A DNA stretch of 64,000 nucleotides from NCBI RefSeq assembly GCF_026343115.1, contig NZ_JAPEMC010000001.1, positions 1,178,001-1,242,000 on the forward strand, in the 5' to 3' direction. Below, piece by piece: positions 34,442 to 42,859 of this stretch. The translations under genes were made by a program, and so were the position numbers. The notes under the pieces were generated by a model. That model had not been told where the DNA came from. It was given only the letters and a program-made list of their open reading frames with translations, and ran no database searches. Within the stretch, counting starts at the first letter, position 1. Every line of letters begins with the position of its first letter. The DNA comes from Streptomyces sp. NBC_00102. Lineage in GTDB: Bacteria > Actinomycetota > Actinomycetes > Streptomycetales > Streptomycetaceae.

Positions 34442-34861
34442 AGTGCTCCCCTATCCGTCGGCGGCTCCGCAGCCCCTCCGCCACCGCCCGACATCATCGA
34501 AAGTACGCACGATTTTTGGCGCCCGCCAGCAAGGCAGGCCGTACTTACCACCGCTCTGACCAGGCAAGACAGGTTTGGCTCACCTTCCTTTCCGGGCCTC
34601 CGCACGCACCTTTCGGACGGGTCCGTCCCCGTTCACCCGTCCGGCTGTCTCCCCGAGGAAGGCCGTCATCCTTTCGGGTGGGACTTCGAAAGGCGGAACC
34701 CTTGCCCCGCCGGGGATCCCGCGTTCCTCCGTCCAGCTCCTCGCTCCGTTTCGTCTAGGTTCATCCGCATGGCCCTTTTATTCCGGTTGTCAGCCTTCCC
34801 TCCCGAGTGGCGTGGCACAGATCGGAGAGGGGGAAATCGTGTACGGACGAAGGGTCGACCG
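34442..34861. other. Divergent intergenic region: VIT gene / glycohydrolase operon
   Basis: 420 bp between divergent transcription units. It carries the iron box at 34569-34587 and must contain the promoter of the seven-gene operon starting at 34862. Short open frames here look like noise. Confidence 0.5.
34569..34587. promoter_or_regulatory. Candidate DmdR/IdeR iron box
   Basis: The 19-mer ACAGGTTTGGCTCACCTTC matches the Streptomyces iron-box consensus TTAGGTTAGGCTCACCTAA at 14 of 19 positions, including the central GGCTCACCT block. It lies upstream of the VIT transporter on one side and the glycohydrolase operon on the other. The VIT gene is the sensible target. Confidence 0.55.
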
Positions 34862-35992
34862 ATGGAACCGATCACGGGCAAGGACCGGGCCCGGGGCGCA
34901 TTGCTCGGGCTGGCCGTCGGAGACGCTCTGGGGGCCCCGGCGGAGAACCTGAGACCGTCGGAGATCCGCGCCCGCTGGGGCCGGATCGAGGGCTTCGTCA
35001 GCGAGGACCCGGCGGGCACGGACGACACCGAGTACGCGATCTTCTCCGGGCTGCTGCTGGCCCGCCACGGCTCGGCCCTCACCGTCGCCGACGTGGACCG
35101 GGCCTGGCACCACTGGATCGCCGATCTCGACGAAGGGCCCTTCCGGGGAGCCGGGTTCAGCGAACGCGGCACCCTGGAGAACCTCCGCCGGGGGCTGGCG
35201 GCACCGATCTCCGCGCAGCACCGGCACGCCTGGAGCGACGGACTGGCCATGCGGGCGGCCCCCTTCGGGGTGTTCGCGGCGGGACGGCCCGCCGAGGCGG
35301 CCCGGCTGGTGGCGATCGACGGGCAGGTCAGCCACGACGGCGAGGGCATCTACGGCGGCCAGGCGGTCGCGGCCGGAGTGGCCGCGGCGATGGTCGGGGC
35401 GGGCCCTGCCTCCGTGATCGCGGCGGCGCTCTCGGTGGTGCCGATGGACTCGTGGACCGCGCGGTCCCTGCGCCGGGCGGTGACCGCCGCGGGGCGCGTC
35501 CACCCGGACCGGCTGACGGCCGAGCGCGCGGTGCGCTCCGCGGTGGTGATCGGCGGCTACCCGTGGACGGACCTGGCGCCGGAGGCGGTGGGCCTGGCGT
35601 TCGGCGCCTTCACGGCCGCGCGCGGCGACTTCCGTACGGCCGTGCTGATGGCGGTCAACATGGGGCGGGACGCGGACACCACGGCGGCGGTGGCCGGGGC
35701 GCTGGCGGGGGCCTGGCAGGGGGCGGCGGCGATCCCCTCGGAGTGGGCCACCGCGATCGGCCCGGTGCGCGGCAGCTGTCTGCCGTCGATGCGGGGCTAC
35801 CACGTACTGGACGTCGCGGAGTTGCTGACCGCGGGCGACCCGGCGGGTCCGGCCCTGGCCCCGTTGGCGGCAGCGGTGGCGGTGGCGGATGGTGGTGCGC
35901 CGCCGGATCAGGAGGCGCACGGACCGACGGACGAGCCGGTGGCCGGGTCCCTGCCGGCGGAACTGCTGCACGCGGAAGGGGCACTGCGATGA
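34862..35992 (+). CDS. ADP-ribosylglycohydrolase family protein, paralogue 1 (catalytic residues intact)
   Basis: Family members (DraG, ARH1-3) hydrolyse N- or O-glycosidic bonds to ribose using two Mg2+. The 376-residue protein has GLAVGDALGAPAE at 16-28, metal ligands TDDT at 53-56 and DADT at 270-273 (GRDADTTAAVAG), so the active site looks complete. The C-terminal ~50 residues are Ala/Pro-rich. ATG 34862 has AAGGG upstream. First gene of an overlapping operon; its stop overlaps the next start (ATGA). The true substrate is unknown; ADP-ribosyl protein, ADP-ribose derivatives or another riboside are all possible. Confidence 0.9.
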   Translation: MEPITGKDRARGALLGLAVGDALGAPAENLRPSEIRARWGRIEGFVSEDPAGTDDTEYAIFSGLLLARHGSALTVADVDRAWHHWIADLDEGPFRGAGFSERGTLENLRRGLAAPISAQHRHAWSDGLAMRAAPFGVFAAGRPAEAARLVAIDGQVSHDGEGIYGGQAVAAGVAAAMVGAGPASVIAAALSVVPMDSWTARSLRRAVTAAGRVHPDRLTAERAVRSAVVIGGYPWTDLAPEAVGLAFGAFTAARGDFRTAVLMAVNMGRDADTTAAVAGALAGAWQGAAAIPSEWATAIGPVRGSCLPSMRGYHVLDVAELLTAGDPAGPALAPLAAAVAVADGGAPPDQEAHGPTDEPVAGSLPAELLHAEGALR

Positions 35993-37257
35993 CCGCCGCC
36001 ACCGACGGGGTGCTCCCCCGCGGCGCCGACGACGGCGTCCGTCCCGGGGCGGAGCCCCCGGAGACGACCCGGCGGGCGCGGATCGAGGGCCTGCTGCTGG
36101 GGCTCGCCGCCGGGGACGCGGCCGGCTGGCCCGCAGCCCGCCACCGGGCGGCCCGGATGCCCGAGTGGACGCGGCGGCTCACCCGGGAGCTGGACACCTT
36201 CGCCGAGCAGAACGCGACGACCACGCTGCCGGTGCCGATCGCGCTCAACCAGCCGCCGGAGCCGCTGCGGCTGGGCCCCTCGGACGACGCCGAGTGGGCC
36301 GCGTTCGCCGCCGGTACGGTGCTCGCGGCGGCGGCCGACGAGGCGCACGGGCTCGCCCCCTCCCGCCGGATGCGCGACGCGGTGGACCGCGCCTGGAACG
36401 CGCTGGCCGCCAAGGTCGCGGCGGCCAGCGAGCGGGCGCCCGAGGTGGAGGCGGCGGTGCTGCCGCTGCGCGCCCGGATCTCGGTGCGCGCCGGCCTCGG
36501 CAACCTCGCTGCCGGGCTGCGACCCCCCGCCACCGGCCACGACAACCCGCACTACTTCGACGACGCCGCCTGCGTGCGGGCCGCGGTGCTCGCGGTGGTG
36601 CACCCGGGCGATCCGGCCGCCGCCGCGGCGCTCGCGGAGTTCGACGCCCGGTACACGCAGGACGGCGACGGGGTGCACGGCGCGCGGGCCATCGCCGCCG
36701 CCATCGCCGAGGCGCTCGCCGGGGCGGACGTGACAACGGTGGTGGACGCGGCGCTCGCGCAGCTTCCGGAGGGCACCGAGATCGCGCGCAACGCGGTGCA
36801 CGCGGTGCGGCTCGCACGGGAGTTCGCGGACGAACCCGCCGGGGCGTTCTCGCTCGTCCCGGTGCTGGAGCACCAGATCGTGGACCACGTCTACAGCTAC
36901 GGCATCGCGGCCGCCGAGACGGTGCCGGTGGCGCTCGCGCTGACCACCGCGGCGCGCGGCCAGATCGCCCAGGCGGTCCCGGCCGCCGCCTGCCTCTCCC
37001 GGGTCGCGGACTCGGCGCCCGCGCTCGCCGGGGCGCTGACCGGGACGCTCGGCGGCATCCGGACCGTACCGTCCGGGTGGCGGGAGGCGTGCCGGACGCT
37101 CGCCGGGTGCGCGCTGCCCCGGCTCGCGGGCACCGATCTGATCGAACTCGCCGGGCTGCTCGCAGCCACGGAACAGGCCGCCACGGGTGGACAATTCAGC
37201 CATGATCCCCACAGTGAGTACTCAACACCCCGTATCGGACACGCTTTCCCTCGATGA
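35989..37257 (+). CDS. ADP-ribosylglycohydrolase family protein, paralogue 2 (degenerate metal site)
   Basis: 422 residues with the same all-helical fold (IEGLLLGLAAGDAAGWP near 33-49). The metal ligands have changed: TDDT reads SDDA at 98-101, and the C-terminal DxDT reads VADS at 339-342, so the first Asp is lost and Thr is Ser. The domain otherwise keeps the helix pattern (VHGARAIAAAIAEALAG, AGALTGTLGGIR). It is either an inactive partner or has altered chemistry. Start overlaps the preceding stop; its own 3' end overlaps the next gene by 56 bp if ATG 37202 is used there. Confidence 0.85.
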   Translation: MTAATDGVLPRGADDGVRPGAEPPETTRRARIEGLLLGLAAGDAAGWPAARHRAARMPEWTRRLTRELDTFAEQNATTTLPVPIALNQPPEPLRLGPSDDAEWAAFAAGTVLAAAADEAHGLAPSRRMRDAVDRAWNALAAKVAAASERAPEVEAAVLPLRARISVRAGLGNLAAGLRPPATGHDNPHYFDDAACVRAAVLAVVHPGDPAAAAALAEFDARYTQDGDGVHGARAIAAAIAEALAGADVTTVVDAALAQLPEGTEIARNAVHAVRLAREFADEPAGAFSLVPVLEHQIVDHVYSYGIAAAETVPVALALTTAARGQIAQAVPAAACLSRVADSAPALAGALTGTLGGIRTVPSGWREACRTLAGCALPRLAGTDLIELAGLLAATEQAATGGQFSHDPHSEYSTPRIGHAFPR

Positions 37258-38386
37258 ACGTGTGAGCGGAGCCCTCGTCGGCGCCGCCGTCGGCGACGCC
37301 CTCGGGGGGCCGGTCGAAGGCTGGACCTCCGAGCAGATCGCGGAGCGGCACGGCGGGCGGGTGCACGGGATCGTCGGTCCCTGGTACGGCGACGACTGGC
37401 GTACCGCCCGCCCGATCGCCCCGTACCACAAGGGCGATGGGCACGTCACCGACGACACCTTGATGACCCACGCGCTGGTGCGGGTCTACGACAAGGTCCG
37501 CGACCACCTGGACGCGTACTCCGTCGCCACGCACCTGGTCCCGGACCTGATCTCCACCCCGCGCTGGATTCCGGAGCTGGAGGCGGAGGCGCTGCCGCTC
37601 CAGCGGATCTTCCTCGCGGAGAAGTGGCTCGTGGCCCGGGTGCACTACGGGCACGTGGACCCGCGCGAGGCCGGCAGCGGAAACATCGTCAACTGCGGTG
37701 CGGCGATGTACATGGCGCCGGTCGGGCTGGTCAACGCGGCGCATCCGGAGGCCGCGTACGCGGAGGCGCTGGAGGTCGCGGCGCCGCACCAGTCCAGTTA
37801 CGGCCGGGAGGCGGCCGGGGTGTTCGCGGCGGCCGTCGCGGCGGCCTGCGTGCCGGGCGCCACACCGGTCTCGGTGGTGGAGGCGTGTCTGGCGCTCGCC
37901 AAGGACGGCACCCGCGCGGCGATCGAGGCGGTGTGCGAGGTGGCGGCACGGCACGGCGATCCCGAGTCGGCGCTGGTGCCGCTGCGGGAGGCGGTGGCCC
38001 CGTTCGACACGGTCGGCCCCGACTACCGCTCCCCCTCGCTCGGCGCCCGCCGGCCGTCGCGGCTGCACTCCATCGAGGAACTGCCCGTCGCCCTGGGCAT
38101 GCTGCTGGCGGGCGGCGGCGACTACCGCCGCACGGTGCTGGGTTCGGTGAACTACGGGCGCGACTGCGACTCCATCGCCACGATGAGCGGGGCGATCGTC
38201 GGCGCGCTGCACGGGGAGGCGGCGGTACCCGAGGAGTGGGCGAAGACGGTCGCCGAGGCGAGCCGGCTCGACCTGCACGCCCCGGCGCGCACCCTGACGG
38301 CGGTGGCGCGCGAGGTGTTCGCCGCCGACACCGCCCGCCGCCGCGCGCACGAGGCGGCCTTCGCGGTGCTGGCGGGTGAGCGGTGA
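37202..38386 (+). CDS. ADP-ribosylglycohydrolase family protein, paralogue 3 (catalytic residues intact)
   Basis: 394 residues from ATG 37202; an in-frame GTG at 37187 is an alternative. GALVGAAVGDALGGPVEGW at 23-41, TDDT at 83-86 (GHVTDDTLMTHALV), and DCDS at 321-324 (GRDCDSIATMSGAIVGAL) keep all metal ligands, Ser replacing Thr at the last position. An extended segment between helices (REAGSGNIVNCGAAMYMAPVG) is typical of the longer actinobacterial subgroup. The stop overlaps the following GTG. Confidence 0.9.
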   Translation: MIPTVSTQHPVSDTLSLDERVSGALVGAAVGDALGGPVEGWTSEQIAERHGGRVHGIVGPWYGDDWRTARPIAPYHKGDGHVTDDTLMTHALVRVYDKVRDHLDAYSVATHLVPDLISTPRWIPELEAEALPLQRIFLAEKWLVARVHYGHVDPREAGSGNIVNCGAAMYMAPVGLVNAAHPEAAYAEALEVAAPHQSSYGREAAGVFAAAVAAACVPGATPVSVVEACLALAKDGTRAAIEAVCEVAARHGDPESALVPLREAVAPFDTVGPDYRSPSLGARRPSRLHSIEELPVALGMLLAGGGDYRRTVLGSVNYGRDCDSIATMSGAIVGALHGEAAVPEEWAKTVAEASRLDLHAPARTLTAVAREVFAADTARRRAHEAAFAVLAGER

Positions 38387-39768
38387 ACGTCCGGCTGACC
38401 TGGGTCCAGCCCGAGGACCTGATCGGGCACGAACTGCGCCAGGCCGGACAGGACGGCCGGGACGCCTCCGAGATCGCCGCCCGGTGGTGTGCGGCCGGGG
38501 GCCCGCCCGCACCGGAGCGGGCAGGCGCCTCCGTACCGCCCGCACCGCCCGGGCTGCGTGCGCTCGCCGAGCGGCTGCTCGACGAACTCGCCCTGCTGGA
38601 GAGCCCGTTGGCGGAACAGGAGCCCACCGAGCTGGCGGCCGTCCGGGCGCTCTGCGCCACGTGGCCGGCCCCGCCGGCCGCCCGGTCCGTCCCGGATCCG
38701 GCCCGGCTGCACGCCGGATGGCTGGGCCGGGCGGCGGGCTGCCTGCTCGGCAAGCCGGTGGAGAAGCTCCCGCTGGAGGGCATCCGCGCGCTCGGCCGGG
38801 CCACCGGCAACTGGCCGCTCACCGACTGGTTCACCGCCCGGGGCGTACCGGACGCGCTGCTCGCCGCGTACCCCTGGAACCGCCGCTCCGCCCCCACCTC
38901 GCTGGCGGAGAACATCGACGGGATGCCGGAGGACGACGACCTCAACTTCCCTCTGCTGACGGTGTTGTTGCTCCGGCGTCACGGGCGCCGCTTCAGCACG
39001 GACGACCTCGCGCGGCTCTGGCTGGACGAGCTCCCGGCCGGCCGGGTCTTCACCGCCGAGCGCGTCGCGTACCGCAATCTGCTGGACGGGGTGGAGCCGC
39101 CCCGCACGGCCCGGTACCGCAACCCGTTCCGGGAGTGGATCGGCGCCCAGATCCGCGCCGACGTACACGGCTGGACCTGCCCCGGCGATCCGGGAGCGGC
39201 GGCGGAACAGGCGCACCGCGACGCGGTCCTCACCCACACGGGGAACGGCGTATACGGGGCGATGTTCACCGCGGCGGCGCTGGCGGAGGCGGCCGGCGGG
39301 GCGAGCGACGTGCACGGCTGCCTGGCCGCCGGGCTGCGCGTGGTGCCGCCCGGGTCCCGGTACGCCCGCGCGGTGCGCCTGGGCATCGAGACGGCCCGGG
39401 AGGCACGCACGTCGGGGACGGCGGGCGGCTTCGACGCGGTCGTCGACCGGCTGCACGAGGTCTACGCCGCCACCCACCACTGGGTGCACGTGCTGCCCAA
39501 CGCGGCGCTGCTCGCCGCCGCCCTCACCCACGCCGACGGCGACTTCACCCGCTCGATCGGCAACGCCGTGATGGGCGGCTGGGACACCGACTCGAACGGG
39601 GCGACCGCCGGATCGCTCGCCGGACTGCTGGCGGGCCGCCCGGACGCCCTGCCCGGCCACTGGACCGCCCCGCTCAAGAACCGCCTCGCCACCTCGGTGG
39701 CGGGATTCGACGGCACCGGCTTCGACACCCTCGCCGCTCAGACCTACCAGGAGGCACTGACCCCATGA
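38383..39768 (+). CDS. ADP-ribosylglycohydrolase family protein, paralogue 4 (long, variant motifs)
   Basis: 461 residues: a ~105-residue N-terminal extension of unknown function precedes the glycohydrolase domain. The first motif has Cys instead of Asp (GRAAGCLLGKPVE, C120). The TDDT position reads EDDD at 183-186 (MPEDDDLNFPLL), while the C-terminal motif DTDSN at 401-405 (GGWDTDSNGATAG) is intact. This GCLLGKPVE/PEDDD pattern seems to define its own subfamily rather than decay, since the motifs are charged and well formed. GTG start overlaps the preceding stop; its stop overlaps rbsK (ATGA). Confidence 0.88.
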   Translation: MNVRLTWVQPEDLIGHELRQAGQDGRDASEIAARWCAAGGPPAPERAGASVPPAPPGLRALAERLLDELALLESPLAEQEPTELAAVRALCATWPAPPAARSVPDPARLHAGWLGRAAGCLLGKPVEKLPLEGIRALGRATGNWPLTDWFTARGVPDALLAAYPWNRRSAPTSLAENIDGMPEDDDLNFPLLTVLLLRRHGRRFSTDDLARLWLDELPAGRVFTAERVAYRNLLDGVEPPRTARYRNPFREWIGAQIRADVHGWTCPGDPGAAAEQAHRDAVLTHTGNGVYGAMFTAAALAEAAGGASDVHGCLAAGLRVVPPGSRYARAVRLGIETAREARTSGTAGGFDAVVDRLHEVYAATHHWVHVLPNAALLAAALTHADGDFTRSIGNAVMGGWDTDSNGATAGSLAGLLAGRPDALPGHWTAPLKNRLATSVAGFDGTGFDTLAAQTYQEALTP

Positions 39769-40649
39769 CCCGTATCACGGTGCTCGGCAGCATCAACATG
39801 GATCTGGTCGCCTACGTCGCCCGGGCGCCCGCACTCGGCGAGACCGTCGCCGGGAGGGAGTTCCGTACGGTTCCAGGCGGCAAGGGCGCCAACCAGGCGG
39901 TCGCCGCCGCGCGGGCCGGCGGGGAGGTCACGATGGTCGGCGCGGTCGGCGCCGACGCGTACGGCTCGCAGCTGCGGGGCGGGCTGGAGAGCGCGGGGAT
40001 CGACACCGGTCTCGTGCGGACGGTCGAGGGCGCGAGCGGCACGGCGCACATCGTGGTCGACGACACCGGCGCCAACGCGATCGTGGTGGTGCCCGGGGCG
40101 AACGGCACGTTCACCGCGCTCGGGCCCGCCGAGAGGGAGGCGGTGGCCTCGGCCGATCTGCTGCTGCTCCAGCTGGAGCTGCCGCTGTCCGCGGTGACGG
40201 AGGGGGCGCGGGCCGCCCGTGCGCGGGGCGTGCGCACCATCCTCACCCCGGCCCCCGTCCAGCCGTTGCCCGACGAGCTCCTGGACCACGTCGACCTGCT
40301 GGTCCCCAACGAGCACGAGGCGGCGCAGCTCTCCGGGTACGAGGACCCGTACGCCGCGGCGCGCGTCCTGCTCCGCAAGGTGCCCGAGGTCGTCATCACC
40401 CTCGGCTCGAAGGGCTGCCTGTACGCGGCCCGGGGCGCCGAGCCCGTGCCCTTCGCCGCCCCGGAGGTGACCTCGGTCGACACGACCGGCGCGGGCGACA
40501 CCTTCGTCGGGACCCTGGCCGTGGCCCTCGGCGAGGGCCGGCCGGTCGCCGAGGCGGTCGCCTGGGCGTCCTCGGCCGCCGCCCTGTGCGTCCAGAAGCC
40601 CGGCGCGTCCACCTCCATGCCCTACCGAAGCGAGATCGATGCCTCATGA
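39765..40649 (+). CDS. rbsK: Ribokinase (PfkB family)
   Basis: Phosphorylates ribose (or a related pentose or nucleoside) with ATP. The 294-residue protein has the PfkB signature 1 GGKGANQAVAAARAGG near residue 42 and signature 2 DTTGAGDTFVGTLA with the catalytic Asp near 245. The N-terminal LGSINMDLVAYV and substrate residues (N, D in INMD) match ribokinases. No rbs transporter or LacI regulator is nearby; instead it is overlapped by glycohydrolase and CoA-transferase genes, which suggests that the sugar comes from intracellular glycoside hydrolysis. Confidence 0.9.
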   Translation: MTRITVLGSINMDLVAYVARAPALGETVAGREFRTVPGGKGANQAVAAARAGGEVTMVGAVGADAYGSQLRGGLESAGIDTGLVRTVEGASGTAHIVVDDTGANAIVVVPGANGTFTALGPAEREAVASADLLLLQLELPLSAVTEGARAARARGVRTILTPAPVQPLPDELLDHVDLLVPNEHEAAQLSGYEDPYAAARVLLRKVPEVVITLGSKGCLYAARGAEPVPFAAPEVTSVDTTGAGDTFVGTLAVALGEGRPVAEAVAWASSAAALCVQKPGASTSMPYRSEIDAS

Positions 40650-41857
40650 ACGAATCCGGGACCACCCTCACCGCCACCCCTCTGTCGGGCCTGCGGGTCC
40701 TCGATCTCGCGACCCTCTTCGCCGGTCCGCTCGCGGCGACCATGCTCGGTGACTTCGGGGCCGAGGTGATCAAGGTCGAACATCCGCGCAAACCCGACCC
40801 TTCGCGCGGCCACGGCCCCGCGAAGGACGGGGTCGGTCTCTGGTGGAAGCTGCTGGGCCGCAACAAGCGCAACCTCACGCTGGACCTGTCCAGGCCCGGC
40901 GGGCGCGAGGTGCTGCTGCGGCTGGCGGCGGAGACCGATGTGATCATCGAGAACTTCCGGCCCGGCACCCTGGAGCGCTGGGGGCTCGGCTGGGAGGAGC
41001 TGGAGGCGGTCAACCCCCGGCTGGTACTGACCCGGGTGACGGCCTTCGGCCAGTTCGGCCCGTACTCGCACCGGCCCGGGTTCGGGACGCTCGCCGAGGC
41101 GATGAGCGGCTTCGCGTCGATCACCGGTGAGCCGGAGGGGCCGCCGACGCTGCCGCCGTTCGGGCTCGCCGACTCGATCGCGGCGCTCGCCACCGCGTAC
41201 GCCGTGATGGCCGCGCTCGCCGGGCGCGACCGCACCGGGCGGGGGCAGGTGGTCGACATGGCGATCATCGAGCCGATCCTGACGGTGCTGGGCCCGCAGC
41301 CGCTCTGGTTCGACCAGCTCGGCCACGTCCAGCAGCGCACCGGGAACCGCTCGCGGAACAACGCCCCGCGCAACACCTACCGCACCTCGGACGGCCAGTG
41401 GGTCGCGGTCTCCACCTCGGCGCAGTCGATCGCCGAACGGGTGATGCGGCTGGTCGGACGCCCCGAACTGATCGACGAGCCGTGGTTCGCGTCGGGCGCG
41501 ACCCGGGCGGAGCACGCGGACGAGCTGGACGGGGCGGTCGGGTCGTGGATCGCCCGGCACACCCGGGACGACGCGCTCGCCGAGTTCGAGAAGGCGGAGG
41601 CGGCCATCGCCCCCATCTACGACGTGCGGGACGTGATGGAGGATCCGCAGTACCGGGCGCTGGACAGCGTCACCGAGGTGGACGATCCGGAGCTGGGGCC
41701 GCTGCGGATGCAGAACGTCCTCTTCCGGCTCTCCGAGACCCCGGGCTCCATCCGGTGGGCGGGGCGCCCGCACGGGGCCGACACCGAGGAGATCCTCCAC
41801 GAGCTGGGCCTGTCCGGCGAGCGGATCGCGGCGCTGCGTTCTCAGGGGGCGCTGTGA
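40646..41857 (+). CDS. CaiB/BaiF-family (class III) CoA-transferase
   Basis: Transfers CoA between acyl-CoA and a free carboxylic acid through an Asp-bound intermediate. The 403-residue protein starts PLSGLRVLDLATLFAGPLA, has FGAEVIKVEHP, then LDLSRPGGREVLLRLAAETDVIIENFRPGTLE-type conservation around IIENFRPG, and the catalytic Asp in GRGQVVDMAIIE. Normal family length. ATG overlaps the rbsK stop and the stop overlaps the next GTG. Substrate unknown; pairing with a CitE-like lyase resembles succinyl-CoA:citramalate/mesaconate-type systems. Confidence 0.9.
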   Translation: MNESGTTLTATPLSGLRVLDLATLFAGPLAATMLGDFGAEVIKVEHPRKPDPSRGHGPAKDGVGLWWKLLGRNKRNLTLDLSRPGGREVLLRLAAETDVIIENFRPGTLERWGLGWEELEAVNPRLVLTRVTAFGQFGPYSHRPGFGTLAEAMSGFASITGEPEGPPTLPPFGLADSIAALATAYAVMAALAGRDRTGRGQVVDMAIIEPILTVLGPQPLWFDQLGHVQQRTGNRSRNNAPRNTYRTSDGQWVAVSTSAQSIAERVMRLVGRPELIDEPWFASGATRAEHADELDGAVGSWIARHTRDDALAEFEKAEAAIAPIYDVRDVMEDPQYRALDSVTEVDDPELGPLRMQNVLFRLSETPGSIRWAGRPHGADTEEILHELGLSGERIAALRSQGAL

Positions 41858-42771
41858 CGGCGGCCGAGGCGCACCCTCGCGCCACCGCGGCCGTCCCGCC
41901 CGGCGACATCTCCCCGTACGACTCGTACGACACGACTCCGGTGCCGCTGACCTGGCTCTACGTACCCGGTGACCGGCCGGAGGTGGTGCTCAAGGCGCTG
42001 GGTGCCGGGGCGGACGTGGTGATCGTGGACCTGGAGGACGCGGTCGCCCCGGGCCGTAAGGAGTACGCCCGGTCCGCCACCGCCGAGCTGCTCACCGATC
42101 CGGTGACCACCGCCGAGGACGCCGTACCGGTCCATGTGCGGGTGCACGGGGAGGACGACGTGCGGGCGCTGGCGGGGCTGCCGGGGCTGTCCGGGATACG
42201 GCTCCCCAAGATCACGCACGCGGTGTCCGTGCACCATGTGGCGGCGCTCGCCCCCGGTGTTCCGCTCTATCCGCTGCTCGAATCGGCGCTCGCGATCGAG
42301 CACGCGTACTCCATCGCCTCGGCCCACCACGACGTGCGGGGCATCGCGCTCGGGGAGTCGGACCTCCGCGCCGATCTGGGGGTACGGGACGACGTCGGGC
42401 TCGACTGGTCGCGCAGCCGGATCGTGGTGGCGGCGCGGGCGGCCGGGCTGGAGCCGCCGACGCAGTCGGTCTTCCCCGACGTGCGCGATCTGGACGGGCT
42501 GTGGGCCTCGTGCGGCCGGGGGCGGGCGCTGGGGATGCTGGGCCGGGCGGCGATCCACCCGCGGCAGCTGCCGGTGATCGAGCGGGCCTTCCGGCCGACC
42601 GATCAGGAGCTGGAGGCCGCCGAGGAGATCGTGGCGGCGGCCCGTACGGACGCGGGCGCGCTGGCACTGCCGGACGGCCGGTTCGTGGACGCGGCGGTGG
42701 CCGCGGCCGCGCACCGCACCCTCGCCCTCGGGCGGCGCACGGCCGCGGCGGCGGGTGCGGCCGTGGGCTGA
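41854..42771 (+). CDS. HpcH/HpaI aldolase / CitE-like lyase
   Basis: Mg2+-dependent TIM-barrel lyase of the citrate lyase beta / malyl-CoA lyase superfamily. Of 305 residues, the first half has LYVPGDRPEVVLKA, VIVDLEDAVAPGRK (catalytic Asp/Glu) and VRVHGEDDVRAL (active-site Arg). The Glu of PLLESALAIEHA and Asp in GESDLRADLG bind metal. The ~30-residue N-terminal extension is unusual. Downstream of a CoA-transferase it would cleave a beta-hydroxyacyl-CoA to acetyl-CoA or glyoxylate-type products. It is the last gene of the operon, followed by a perfect hairpin. Confidence 0.9.
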   Translation: MTAAEAHPRATAAVPPGDISPYDSYDTTPVPLTWLYVPGDRPEVVLKALGAGADVVIVDLEDAVAPGRKEYARSATAELLTDPVTTAEDAVPVHVRVHGEDDVRALAGLPGLSGIRLPKITHAVSVHHVAALAPGVPLYPLLESALAIEHAYSIASAHHDVRGIALGESDLRADLGVRDDVGLDWSRSRIVVAARAAGLEPPTQSVFPDVRDLDGLWASCGRGRALGMLGRAAIHPRQLPVIERAFRPTDQELEAAEEIVAAARTDAGALALPDGRFVDAAVAAAAHRTLALGRRTAAAAGAAVG

Positions 42772-42811
42772 CGTCCCACCGCCCGGTCGCGGGCGGTCCG
42801 GAGCACGGAAA

Positions 42812-42843
42812 AGGCCGCCGCACCCGGTCGGGTGCGGCGGCCT
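42812..42843. terminator. Bidirectional terminator at the end of the glycohydrolase operon and lgt
   Basis: A perfect 14-bp stem (42812-42825 with 42830-42843) with a 4-nt loop GGTC, between convergent genes; AAAA precedes it, giving a U run on the minus strand. Confidence 0.9.
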
Positions 42844-42859
42844 CGTGCCGCCTCGGAAG

